From: a virus
Strand: one strand, 5' to 3'
Virus record (IMG/VR): IMGVR_UViG_3300035034_002172
Location: 1-21,017 of that record
Length of the DNA: 21,017 bases
Shown here: one piece after another, positions 1-6,955 of the stretch
Position numbering within the stretch: position 1 is the first letter of the stretch
How the letters are laid out: each line of letters opens with the position of its first letter
Position numbers and translations under genes: made by a program
Notes under the pieces: model-generated
What the model saw: the letters and a program-made list of their open reading frames with translations, nothing else
Told to the model about the DNA's origin: nothing
The model's database searches: none

Positions 1-387
1 GAGTCCGTCTGCGAAGACATAAACAGAATATTTGGTGTTTGTTCGACTGCGATGCTTAGCATTACACTCCAAAGCCAACTGATACAGGCGCTGGTAGAAC
101 GTGAAAAATTCAGACGCCTTGGCTGCTGCTTCCTCGGTCTTGAAGGAGCGTCCAGCCTTAGTCCATGTAGTCCATATAGGATGTGCGGGTATTGAGCTGC
201 GCTTAATTGTAGCTCCCGATATTTCTATATAGAAGCTTCCGCCACTTGGCTCCCATGGAACCATTTGTTCAGACGTTGCTAACGCTTTACAGAGTTCTTT
301 GATTTCCCTAGTAATGTCTGACTGGTCAGCCGCTACTTGACGTTGACGCTCTTCGAGGGCTCTGAGTTTTTGTTCGTGTGTGTTCAT
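1..387 (-). CDS. Hypothetical phage protein, C-terminus cut by window edge
   Basis: An open frame of 129 codons runs from an ATG at 387 to the left edge without a stop, so the protein is partial. The first 35 residues are highly charged and probably helical (MNTHEQKLRALEERQRQ), consistent with a short coiled coil. A compact domain follows with aromatic residues (SGGSFYIEISG, then PIWTTWTKAG) and a helix rich in Phe/Tyr (SEFFTFYQRLYQLALEC). I do not recognise the family. It starts 3 nt after the stop of the 32-aa ORF upstream, so it probably shares its transcript. No clear Shine-Dalgarno precedes the ATG; the leader is AT-rich. Confidence 0.7.
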   Translation of the reverse strand, partial: MNTHEQKLRALEERQRQVAADQSDITREIKELCKALATSEQMVPWEPSGGSFYIEISGATIKRSSIPAHPIWTTWTKAGRSFKTEEAAAKASEFFTFYQRLYQLALECNAKHRSRTNTKYSVYVFADGL

Positions 388-390
388 ATA

Positions 391-489
391 TTATTTTGTG
401 ATTTTGAGGTTCTTGACGCCGAGTTTTTGTTCCAGCTCAGCGACTGTCATTTCAATGCTCCACTCTCGTAACTTTTGAATAGTGTTCAT
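391..489 (-). CDS. Possible 32-aa small protein
   Basis: A short ORF opens with ATG at 489 and stops with TAA at 391-393, 3 nt before the next gene. It has a coding-like composition: a charged helix (MNTIQKLREWSIEM) followed by a VAELEQKLGVKNL stretch that resembles a small coiled coil or HTH-like fragment. It fills an otherwise empty gap in a tightly packed genome. No Shine-Dalgarno is visible, and it lies just beyond a terminator hairpin, which weakens the case unless a promoter lies between. Function unknown. Confidence 0.4.
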   Translation of the reverse strand: MNTIQKLREWSIEMTVAELEQKLGVKNLKITK

Positions 490-499
490 GTTAGAGGTG

Positions 500-538
500 T
501 AAAAAATTAAACCCGCACAACGTGTATGTTGTGCGGGT
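500..538 (-). terminator. Intrinsic terminator after the 557-838 gene
   Basis: A perfect 11-bp inverted repeat (ACCCGCACAAC at 511-521, GTTGTGCGGGT at 528-538) has a 6-nt loop. On the minus strand it is followed by TTTAATTTTTTAC. It sits 19 nt past the stop of the minus-strand gene ending at 557, the expected place for a rho-independent terminator. On the plus strand it is followed by CGTTTTAG, so weak bidirectional activity is possible. Confidence 0.88.
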
Positions 539-556
539 CGTTTTAGTGGGTTGTGC

Positions 557-838
557 CTAGCTTCTAATCACTTCGCGGGTCTCCGTGTTGAGTAGACCTT
601 GAAGTTTTAGATTCTTATTGTTAGGGTAGACCTCCGGGGCCTCCGTGTAGGTGTTTGACTCTCCTACGAATAAAATATCAAGCGTCCTAGCGTCCTCCGA
701 CTCAGCATAAACTGCTACGGAGCTGCCAGGGTGCATGCTGCGCATATCGAGCAGACTGTCCCACACTGTCTCTTCGAGTGCCCACTGCTCCGGCAGTGCT
801 TCAGCGAGGCTTCCATCTTTAACTATCCTTATTTTCAT
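557..838 (-). CDS. Hypothetical protein, 93 aa
   Basis: A small acidic protein without recognisable domains. Residues 15-33 look helical (EQWALEETVWDSLLDMRS); the middle is probably beta-rich (SVAVYAESEDARTLDILFVG). Its start overlaps the last 20 nt of the 54-aa HTH gene upstream, so the two are likely co-translated. No Shine-Dalgarno is obvious; the leader reads TAATTATAAAAG before the ATG. An intrinsic terminator follows directly, so this is the last gene of the transcript that includes the thymidylate-kinase-like gene. Confidence 0.75.
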   Translation of the reverse strand: MKIRIVKDGSLAEALPEQWALEETVWDSLLDMRSMHPGSSVAVYAESEDARTLDILFVGESNTYTEAPEVYPNNKNLKLQGLLNTETREVIRS

Positions 839-983
839 CTTTTATAATTACTGTTTTATTCTCTACGGCACGCACCACAGCGTGATGCACTCCAAGTGTC
901 TTGGCCACCATGCGACGGGACATGCCCCGTCCGCGTAGTAGTCGTGCTTTTATAGCCAGAGGTCTTGATATTTCTTTCTTCAT
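819..983 (-). CDS. Small helix-turn-helix protein, 54 aa
   Basis: A 54-residue ORF starts at ATG 981-983, whose first bases overlap the TGA of the thymidylate-kinase-like gene (ATGA, 4-nt overlap), and ends with TAA at 819-821 inside the start of the 93-aa gene. The central segment GMSRRMVAKTLGVHHAVVRA fits a helix-turn-helix of the kind in recombinase, resolvase and transposase N-terminal domains: a helix, a turn around Gly, then a basic recognition helix. The protein is strongly basic in its N-terminal half. Likely a DNA-binding regulator or nucleoid-type protein; the target is unknown. The fold is inferred from the pattern only. Confidence 0.72.
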   Translation of the reverse strand: MKKEISRPLAIKARLLRGRGMSRRMVAKTLGVHHAVVRAVENKTVIIKDENKDS

Positions 984-1624
984 TTATTTTTGATCATGTA
1001 CTTGAGATACTTCTCGGTGGCACTCCACACTTCTTCTTCGGAGTTATTGGCGTCGATCGTGTAGATGTCGACATGGCTCCCTGGTAAGATGGAGTGCGCG
1101 AAGTCGTAGGCTGTAGCTATACGGCCCAAAGTGGCGGGGTCCTTCTCAAATATGGTAAGTTCATCACCACTCTCTAGCACACGCTTGCGTGCATTCTCCG
1201 GGGTTACGGAGTAGACGAGGTAGCTCTCTGGATACAGCTCTACCGGTAGTGCCAGTTTAAGAGCGTCCATCACAGCGTAGATGCTGCGTCCAGGTAACAA
1301 CCCCTGATAGATAAGAGTAGACAGCGTCCATCTGTTTAGGAGTACCCACTTACCAGAACGAAGTGCGGGGTGTATTAATTCCACCGCGGATGACACTAGG
1401 CTAAGTAACATAGCCTGTAGTCTAATTCGTTCTGGTAAGTCGTTTCTGAGAAAGTGTTCCCGGACCATTACGGCTAATTCCGTAGTTCCTGGGTTGGACA
1501 CTGTCTCAGTGGCGATACCTTGCGCTTCTAAAAACGCTTCAGCTCGCCGCATTTGTGAGGATTTGTAGGATCCTGCACAGCCCTCGAACGCGATTACGCG
1601 TGGGGATAATTTACTGTCACTCAT
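980..1624 (-). CDS. Thymidylate kinase-like P-loop protein
   Basis: A 214-aa protein with the layout of thymidylate kinase, the enzyme that phosphorylates dTMP to dTDP. Residues 13-23 give the P-loop (FEGCAGSYKSS, K21). Residues 43-55 correspond to the substrate-facing PGGT segment (SNPGTTEL). Residues 97-99 (NRW) sit where the family has the DR(Y/H/F) catalytic motif, followed by the expected STLIYQG. YLVYSVTPENARKRV matches the later core strand and helix. Two departures are visible: Tyr20 replaces the Gly before the P-loop lysine, and Asn97 replaces the catalytic-motif Asp. It may therefore act on another nucleotide or be impaired. Length fits the family (about 205-215). It is coupled to the HTH gene downstream by an ATGA overlap. 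Confidence 0.8.
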   Translation of the reverse strand: MSDSKLSPRVIAFEGCAGSYKSSQMRRAEAFLEAQGIATETVSNPGTTELAVMVREHFLRNDLPERIRLQAMLLSLVSSAVELIHPALRSGKWVLLNRWTLSTLIYQGLLPGRSIYAVMDALKLALPVELYPESYLVYSVTPENARKRVLESGDELTIFEKDPATLGRIATAYDFAHSILPGSHVDIYTIDANNSEEEVWSATEKYLKYMIKNK

Positions 1625-1644
1625 ATATAACTTGGTGTTGGTGG

Positions 1645-2166
1645 TTATTGCAGACCTAGCGCGTCGATGAAGAAGGGTGTCTTTTCCCCTAAACTGGCTC
1701 CCATTATGTTGGTATGCAAGGTTTGTTCTGCTGTAGTTGCATCATCATCGCTGTCCACTTGGGAGTCTATAAGACACTGCTTTGCTTTGATTGGGTCGTA
1801 GACTAGTGCTACGGGTGTGGATCCATCAACCGCGACACCTAAGACGGCATCGAATAAACTATCCCACACGATAAGTTTATACTCTTTAATAATGTGCCTG
1901 AATACGCTACCGGGAGGTTGGATTAAGAACAGTGGTTTGGGCTTCCCTTTAGTTGTGAGGAATCCCTCTACGGATCTTAAGCGTTCCATATAATCATCGT
2001 GTGCCTCGGATGTGAGGAACTTACAAGCCTCTAGGCTGTATAGCACACGCGGTGTGTCATTCTGGCGATGGACGGCGCCCATAATGGCGGTATCCATGTT
2101 GTCCCCAAGGAAGTGAAATATCGCCCATGGGTATCGGTCTTGAACTATCTTTGATTTATTGTTCAT
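1645..2166 (-). CDS. Hypothetical protein, 173 aa
   Basis: No family recognised. The protein looks globular and mixed alpha/beta, with Trp-Asp-Ser-Leu-Phe-Asp and VAVDGSTPVALVYDP segments in the second half and a short acidic run (DSQVDSDDDATTAEQ) near residue 140. No signal peptide or membrane segment is seen. The start is supported by an AGGA about 8 nt upstream of the ATG. That ATG overlaps by ATGA the stop of a short in-frame ORF following the 2274-2801 gene, suggesting coupling to it. Confidence 0.7.
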   Translation of the reverse strand: MNNKSKIVQDRYPWAIFHFLGDNMDTAIMGAVHRQNDTPRVLYSLEACKFLTSEAHDDYMERLRSVEGFLTTKGKPKPLFLIQPPGSVFRHIIKEYKLIVWDSLFDAVLGVAVDGSTPVALVYDPIKAKQCLIDSQVDSDDDATTAEQTLHTNIMGASLGEKTPFFIDALGLQ

Positions 2167-2249
2167 TGTGTATTTCCTGATTTTACTCCAGACAGGAACC
2201 TGGTTTTTGATTTAGGAGTCCAATCCCCATTTAGAGGGCTGGAGCTCAT
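2163..2249 (-). CDS. Possible 28-aa ORF or readthrough extension of the upstream gene
   Basis: From ATG 2247-2249 to TGA 2163-2165 there are 28 codons (begins MSSSPLNGDWTPKSKTRF), and the stop overlaps the next gene's start as ATGA. The same frame is open upstream to 2273, directly behind the TGA of the 175-aa gene, and that gene is in the same phase. It could be an independent small protein (from this ATG or from TTG at 2271-2273), or a 36-residue C-terminal extension made by UGA readthrough. No Shine-Dalgarno is visible at this ATG. Function unknown. Confidence 0.4.
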   Translation of the reverse strand: MSSSPLNGDWTPKSKTRFLSGVKSGNTQ

Positions 2250-2273
2250 TAAATCAACATAACTCGACGCCAA

Positions 2274-2801
2274 TCAGTAAACTATTGTGATTGACTTCAG
2301 GCGGTCTGGGTGCAAGTTCATCCGCCCGATGTAAGAGCTAACAGGGAGTTGTTTCTCGATAGCATTTTTGGCAAGTGTCTTAGGCTTGGAGTTCACTACC
2401 TTTGTCTTGGGTTTAAGATTCTGGGTTTCAATAACCTTCAAGTTGAGAATGACCACAGCGCCCGGGTTAGACTCTGATGTTGCGTAGTACTTATGCGTAT
2501 CTAGGGTCTCGTTGAAATTACGCTGTGCGTGCTCTCCGGACAGTGTCTTTTCGAAGCTGGTGATCTTCTCTGACAGAGCCTCGTTAAATACCGCATCTTC
2601 GAAAGACCCGTCATTGGTGACTTTTAACTCTTGGAGCTGTGTAAGAGACTCTTCCACCAACTTTTTGTAACCACCCGCGGGTAGCTGGGATACAGTGTAG
2701 TTGCAAACTGAACCACTGGTTGATTCGTAACCTTCGATGCGTATCGCTTTCTTTTGGGAGAATGCTTCCTCCACTACTTTTTTGATGTTATCTGGTGTCA
2801 T
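2274..2801 (-). CDS. Hypothetical phage protein, 175 aa
   Basis: A hydrophilic, lysine-rich protein with a predicted helical middle (KKLVEESLTQLQEL, EALSEKITSFEKTLS) and a basic linker NLKPKTKVVNSKPKTLAKN before a short C-terminal module (AIEKQLPVSSYIGRMNLHPD). I cannot name the family. It starts 43 bp from the divergently transcribed plus-strand RuvC-like gene, so a divergent promoter may lie in that gap. No Shine-Dalgarno precedes the ATG. Its TGA stop is followed by 36 further sense codons in the same frame. Confidence 0.7.
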   Translation of the reverse strand: MTPDNIKKVVEEAFSQKKAIRIEGYESTSGSVCNYTVSQLPAGGYKKLVEESLTQLQELKVTNDGSFEDAVFNEALSEKITSFEKTLSGEHAQRNFNETLDTHKYYATSESNPGAVVILNLKVIETQNLKPKTKVVNSKPKTLAKNAIEKQLPVSSYIGRMNLHPDRLKSITIVY

Positions 2802-2844
2802 AATATTTTGTTGCTTTAGTTTATTTTTCTAGGATTATGCAGCT

Positions 2845-3414
2845 ATGAATAATACTGAGTATATCCTAGGAATGGATCCCGGTAAGTCCGGGGCGTTGTG
2901 TTTTCTACCTCTTGATGGTAGTGCTTTGATTTACCTCGCTACTCCTACTATAAAAGGTACGCGAGAGATTGATCTGTGTAAGATATATCGCTTTGTGCAC
3001 CCTTTAATGGCGTGTACGAGGGTTTGTGTGATTGAAGATGTTCATTCAATCTTCGGAACGTCCTCAAAGTCCAACTTCCAGTTTGGAAGGTCTTTGGGTA
3101 ACATTGAAATGCTCCCTGTCGTATTCGGGAAACCTCTTATAAAGGTGGCTCCTAAGACCTGGCAGAGAGTCGCTTGGCAGGGTATACCTGTCGTGAAGAA
3201 TCCTAAGGTTGTAAAAGCCTCCAAGAATAAAGACGGCACTTTAAAACCAGAGCGCACCTTGATGAAAACAGATACTAAGGCCACGTCTCTGAACGCGGCG
3301 AGGCGCTTGTTTCCTAAAGAAAGTTTTCTAGACAGCCCTCAGAGCAGTGTAGCGCACGACGGCGTGGTCGATGCAGCACTCATAGCATATTGGGCTAAGC
3401 GAGAGAACATCTAG
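2845..3414 (+). CDS. RuvC-like Holliday junction resolvase
   Basis: A 189-aa protein with the RNase H-fold layout of RuvC. The first strand carries the catalytic Asp11 in GMDPGKSGA; the second acidic site is Glu64/Asp65 in CVIEDVHSIFG; the C-terminal pair is Asp172/Asp176 in HDGVVDAALIAYW. RuvC enzymes cut four-way DNA junctions; in phages they resolve recombination and replication branches before packaging. A lysine-rich insert (about 118-143) separates the core from the last acidic motif. An AGGA lies about 10 nt before the ATG. It is the only plus-strand gene here: divergent from the 2274-2801 gene, and convergent with 3428-4798 with only 13 nt between stops and no terminator visible. Confidence 0.85.
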   Translation: MNNTEYILGMDPGKSGALCFLPLDGSALIYLATPTIKGTREIDLCKIYRFVHPLMACTRVCVIEDVHSIFGTSSKSNFQFGRSLGNIEMLPVVFGKPLIKVAPKTWQRVAWQGIPVVKNPKVVKASKNKDGTLKPERTLMKTDTKATSLNAARRLFPKESFLDSPQSSVAHDGVVDAALIAYWAKRENI

Positions 3415-3427
3415 CAGGTGTCCGGAA

Positions 3428-4798
3428 CTAAAATTTCGGTATCGCTTCTTCCTTGCCAGCTACGTCCTCTCCCGACAACAGTTCGTCAATAGCATCATCC
3501 TTTTCAGAATCTGGGGACACGCCTGGGTTCCCTTCAGAAGATTCTTCCGTATCCTTCTCTAAGCTTAGTCCGCTCTCGGCTTCCTCAGAGATAGCCCCAT
3601 CCGGTTGTTGCTGCGGCTGCTGGACTTGCTCTATAGCGCGTTGAAGTAAATCAGGGACTCTGAGCTCAGGAACACCTAGCTCCTGCTCCGGGGATGTGTT
3701 GTCTTCGATCTGTAGTTCCTTTAGAATGTCTGCTGAAGCTTCTTTTCTGAGCATGACTCCGTATGTGCAGACGATACCAGTCAGGGCTTCCTTGATGTGC
3801 TCTGGTAGGGTGGAGGCGAGCTTAACAAGCCCGCTGGCCATGTTGCTGTACTCTGCTGCGGCCAGCACCTTTACCGACGGCCCCAACCCTGCGCTCTTGA
3901 CTGCAAGTATGTGTGCAAGCTCCCGAGCCACGGGTGATGTTGTCGACGCGCTGGCACCTTTGACAGTCTCTAGCGCGAAGTCCATACCATTGAGCGCTGC
4001 CGACTCAAGCTCAGCGTGCCTGCCGGAAGCAATCGCATGAACAAGGTCTGGAAGGTCGGATGCCGACTTCTCAGCATGCGTCACAAGGTGTAGAAGGAAT
4101 TCAGCACCGTCGTCCAAATCGTAGGTTATCGGAAATGAAGCTTCCTTACCCCGCAACTCCTTGTCTTGAGCGTCAGTGCTTTCCGGATCATCTTTTTCAA
4201 CGGCGGTTGGTTTGATCTCCTCGCCGTGTCTGCTGCGTAATACAATCCGCTTAGGTCTGAGTTTATTGGTTTCCGTTTTTTTGTTCGTCGGGTAAGCGTC
4301 GTCGAGAAGTTTATGCGCAACCACACCGGAACCAAGCCCTAGAACCAAAGGCGCTGCCCACGGTAGGGATGTGAGAAATTCTAACACGCCCATACTCTTG
4401 CCTCCTTCTGCAGCCTGCTTAGGTTCGTCATCTCCCGCCTCAGCATCAACAGCGTCGATATAACCAAGTTGGGCCTGGTCTAGCAGCGCCTGATATCTCT
4501 TTTGCTTAAGGTTCTGATACAACTTGCGTACAGCGGCATACGAAGCCAGCGTACCTAAACCGCCGGCTGTCAATGCGACACCACCGCCGATGGAAGCTGT
4601 CTTATCCTTACTGGGAGGGAGTGTAACATATAGCACATCATCGTCGTCGGAGGTTGAAGCCCTCTCCGCGTTTAGAGTTTTAAGGTAGTTCGCCAAAGAG
4701 ACGGCAAGCCCTGTCGCACCACCTACAGCGAGTCCTCCTGTTAGCATTTTTTTGATGAGTTGCGAGTCTCGTGAATTAAAGATTTTTTTGTCAGCCAT
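3428..4798 (-). CDS. Glycine-rich membrane-active virion-type protein, 456 aa
   Basis: Three hydrophobic, Gly/Ala-rich segments stand out: about residues 18-38, 68-88 and 145-163. Their GxxxG-type spacing suggests glycine-zipper helices. The middle is charged. Residues 230-350 look alpha-helical. The C-terminus is a disordered, Gln/Pro- and acid-rich tail (QVQQPQQQPDG, then many Glu/Ser). K-x-A-S occurs six times (residues 66, 218, 244, 280, 326, 352), plus KSAG at 301, far more than expected by chance. It fits a structural or ejected protein that inserts into the host membrane during DNA entry and is matured by proteolysis; this is inference. An AGGA 8 nt upstream supports the start. Confidence 0.75.
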   Translation of the reverse strand: MADKKIFNSRDSQLIKKMLTGGLAVGGATGLAVSLANYLKTLNAERASTSDDDDVLYVTLPPSKDKTASIGGGVALTAGGLGTLASYAAVRKLYQNLKQKRYQALLDQAQLGYIDAVDAEAGDDEPKQAAEGGKSMGVLEFLTSLPWAAPLVLGLGSGVVAHKLLDDAYPTNKKTETNKLRPKRIVLRSRHGEEIKPTAVEKDDPESTDAQDKELRGKEASFPITYDLDDGAEFLLHLVTHAEKSASDLPDLVHAIASGRHAELESAALNGMDFALETVKGASASTTSPVARELAHILAVKSAGLGPSVKVLAAAEYSNMASGLVKLASTLPEHIKEALTGIVCTYGVMLRKEASADILKELQIEDNTSPEQELGVPELRVPDLLQRAIEQVQQPQQQPDGAISEEAESGLSLEKDTEESSEGNPGVSPDSEKDDAIDELLSGEDVAGKEEAIPKF

Positions 4799-4807
4799 TT
4801 TGTTTTC

Positions 4808-5227
4808 CTATTCGATGTTTTTGTCAGAGGGTCGTATAAGTTTCTTATAGAGCACCTTCGCGTGTTTAACAAGTATCAACCACTTACCCTCGTAGAACTC
4901 TTTTTCTTCCAGGTAAATTAAACTTCTGGGCGCTTCCAGCGGCACAGTGCCTCCTAAGAGTTTGTTGTATTCTTCTAAGTCCCTGGGAATCTCGAACACA
5001 CTGCAACGAGGAGACTCTTGCTTACAAGTCTGCGGTAATACTATAAATTGATCGGCCAGCGTGGGCTCTTCCGTCCAAATAGGACTGCCGTCCGAGTTAA
5101 CCTTAGCATCATACGCCTTACCATCTTCCTGGTTACTGACAGGCTTTTGTTTCTCAGGTTGTTTTTCTTTATTAACACCAGAACCAGGCGCTACTTTAGA
5201 TCTATGCGATTGGGTCATGTTGCTCAT
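4808..5227 (-). CDS. Hypothetical protein, 139 aa, disordered N-terminus
   Basis: The first 45 residues are low-complexity and charged (Lys, Gln, Ser, Pro); the rest looks folded with aromatic residues (SLIYLEEKEFYEGKWLILV) and a basic helix near the C-terminus (HAKVLYKKLIRP). No recognised domain. The start lies 26 nt inside the end of the upstream gene; an alternative ATG three codons downstream (MTQSHRS) is possible and no Shine-Dalgarno decides between them. Its position among glycine-rich proteins suggests a virion or assembly role, but it has no membrane segment and no K-x-A-S motif. Confidence 0.65.
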   Translation of the reverse strand: MSNMTQSHRSKVAPGSGVNKEKQPEKQKPVSNQEDGKAYDAKVNSDGSPIWTEEPTLADQFIVLPQTCKQESPRCSVFEIPRDLEEYNKLLGGTVPLEAPRSLIYLEEKEFYEGKWLILVKHAKVLYKKLIRPSDKNIE

Positions 5228-5831
5228 ATTGCTCTAAGTCTTCGTCGGTTACCATACCTTTATCTTCCAAATCTCTGGATATCTCATCAGTTATCTGGTT
5301 GTAGTAATCTATCCGGGCTTTGGTAGCTTCCAGTTTCGCTTCGTCTTTGTCAGCGTCTCGGTTCATTTTCCAGCTCACAGCACCTCCTGCCGCACCGACC
5401 CCAGCTCCGAGGCCAGCTAGTGTGACAATCATTGAAGGTGTGGCAGCGACACCTTTACCAACCAAGGAAGGTATTAAGCCTGCTAGGAATCCCACTCCGG
5501 CGGATTTTTCGGATCCGGCGAACTCCCTGTCAACACGCTCCACGACAGTTCCTAAACCTGTTAGCGCGGAGTCGAAATAGACGTTCAAAGGTTCTGGCCA
5601 GGCATACGCAGCTGCGAGCTTTTTAAACACCCAGTATTCTGGTAGATCTTTCTTACCACAACCTTCGTACATATCGGCTGCCATCTTACAGACACAGGTT
5701 TTAACCACCGTATCCTGGCTGGCCGTAGCGTGCGCCGCCTGTTTAATGTCAAGTGTGTAAGGGTCTACGCCGTGCAACACACAGGCTAAGTCCGCTCCGA
5801 ATTTCTTATATTTTTCAATGTTAGCTTCCAT
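5202..5831 (-). CDS. Glycine-rich membrane-type virion protein, 209 aa
   Basis: The N-terminal half is a Cys-containing helical domain (five Cys, including CVCKMAADMYEGCG). Residues 109-153 form a hydrophobic Gly/Ala-rich hairpin (AGVGFLAGLIPSLVG, then VTLAGLGAGVGAAGGAVSW) typical of membrane-inserting proteins. The C-terminal 50 residues are a charged coiled-coil-like helix (DKDEAKLEATKARIDYY) and an acidic end. A KSAG variant of the recurrent K-x-A-S motif lies at residue 109, exactly at the border between the soluble domain and the hydrophobic hairpin. Probably a virion protein involved in membrane passage of the genome; no named family. Confidence 0.7.
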   Translation of the reverse strand: MEANIEKYKKFGADLACVLHGVDPYTLDIKQAAHATASQDTVVKTCVCKMAADMYEGCGKKDLPEYWVFKKLAAAYAWPEPLNVYFDSALTGLGTVVERVDREFAGSEKSAGVGFLAGLIPSLVGKGVAATPSMIVTLAGLGAGVGAAGGAVSWKMNRDADKDEAKLEATKARIDYYNQITDEISRDLEDKGMVTDEDLEQYEQHDPIA

Positions 5832-5842
5832 AATATTATTGG

Positions 5843-6646
5843 TTAAATTGGGTTCCCGAATATCGAATGATTGTTTAAAGAGTTCTGACCTAGTGCATTC
5901 TTGGGGGCTCCTCCGAAAAGAGTACGACCTACCACACCCCCTACTAACCCAGCGAATAAGGTGCCTCCTAGTCCGGCCCCTAAAAGAAACTTAGCAACAA
6001 TTGCAGCTGTGCCGGCGCCGAAAGAAGCACCTAGCATATTAGCCAGACGCTCCGCTTGCTGTGGTGGAAGTTTTCTAACTCCCTGCATCAAGTTAGCTCT
6101 CTCTGAGAAAGACAAACCTTGAGCACTGCGCAGCTCGTCGATTATCGCCTGTTGTGACCCTTCACGCCAGCTAGCGCTCTTTCTGTTTTGGTAGCCTCTG
6201 TATGCTCCGTAGCCTCCTCCAAGCACACCAAGCATCAGCGCCATTCTTGCAGGGCTTATATGCTCATTCTTACGTTGCCCTAGCAATCCAAGAACTCCAC
6301 CGGCACCGGCCCCAAGAACGGCTCCGATTAAACCTGCGGGGAGAGCGCCCCCGGAAAAACCTCTATTAACAATATTGTTACTACCAGCCCAGTTTGTTAT
6401 ACCACTTCCCATCCTATAGCCTAAGCTTTGCGGCATGGTGTGTTGATTGCGGTATTTACCTAGGACGGCAAGCTCCGGGTTACTGGTTTGCCAGTCGCGG
6501 TGCTGGGGTAGCGTGGCCTTAGCTTGCAGACCTTTCAACTGCATCTTAGGGTTTTCGCCGTCTATATCCAATCTGCTTTTATCAACAAAATTGTATCCTT
6601 CAGCCTTATCTGCGGCTGTAAGTAGTGTAGGGGTGGGAGTTTGCAT
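5843..6646 (-). CDS. Glycine-zipper membrane-type virion protein, 267 aa
   Basis: The first 90 residues are polar. Three Gly/Ala-rich hydrophobic stretches follow: about 97-123 (ALPAGLIGAVLGAGAGGVLG), 132-150 and 203-246, the last long enough for two passes (FLLGAGLGGTLFAGLVGGVV). A polar helical domain lies between the second and third, beginning with KSAS at 156-159, one copy of the motif shared by these virion-type proteins. The ATG is 1 nt from the stop of the 88-aa gene; an AGGAG lies 18 nt upstream, too far for a normal site, so coupling is likely. Plausibly a pore-forming or ejected virion protein. Confidence 0.72.
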   Translation of the reverse strand: MQTPTPTLLTAADKAEGYNFVDKSRLDIDGENPKMQLKGLQAKATLPQHRDWQTSNPELAVLGKYRNQHTMPQSLGYRMGSGITNWAGSNNIVNRGFSGGALPAGLIGAVLGAGAGGVLGLLGQRKNEHISPARMALMLGVLGGGYGAYRGYQNRKSASWREGSQQAIIDELRSAQGLSFSERANLMQGVRKLPPQQAERLANMLGASFGAGTAAIVAKFLLGAGLGGTLFAGLVGGVVGRTLFGGAPKNALGQNSLNNHSIFGNPI

Positions 6647-6647
6647 G

Positions 6648-6914
6648 TTAACCGGTCTTGTATTCTCCTAGACTAGCACCGTGTCCGGTACCTGTGATAG
6701 TTTTCCAGCCGTTGCCCGCTTCGACTTGGTTCTTCATAGGATACTCGTGATTAGTTTCATCTACATTTACACCCCAATCAGGAAGCCCTGCAGGAACTGA
6801 AGAGTCCTGACTGTGCCAGTTACCTACACGACTACGCATCGATTGCGCAAGGTCTTCCTTCGCCTCAACGGCGGCCTTGATCAGACACGCCTGCAATAGT
6901 TCCGAGTTTTTCAT
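6648..6914 (-). CDS. Hypothetical protein, 88 aa
   Basis: A short helical N-terminus (ELLQACLIKAAVEAKEDLAQ) is followed by an extended polar region with several Trp and Gly (VGNWHSQDSSVPAGLPDWG, NGWKTITGTGHGAS). No family recognised. It lies directly behind the portal gene and ahead of the glycine-zipper gene, so a head or neck role is possible. A GGAGG sits only one base from the ATG, unusually close, and no alternative start explains it. Confidence 0.65.
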   Translation of the reverse strand: MKNSELLQACLIKAAVEAKEDLAQSMRSRVGNWHSQDSSVPAGLPDWGVNVDETNHEYPMKNQVEAGNGWKTITGTGHGASLGEYKTG

Positions 6915-6955
6915 ACCTCCAAGCTAAGGTGCTCTGCCCAATACAGCAAGTGAAA

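Noticed and set aside
2180-2210. CCAG-N8-CTGG followed by TTTTT on the plus strand as a terminator
   Set aside because: Only a 4-bp stem, and no plus-strand gene precedes it.
3453-4040. Plus-strand ORFs of 63 and 114 codons inside the 456-aa gene region
   Set aside because: They are antisense to a well-supported gene, Ser/Ala-rich in the way expected of a reversed reading of that gene, and lack a ribosome-binding site.
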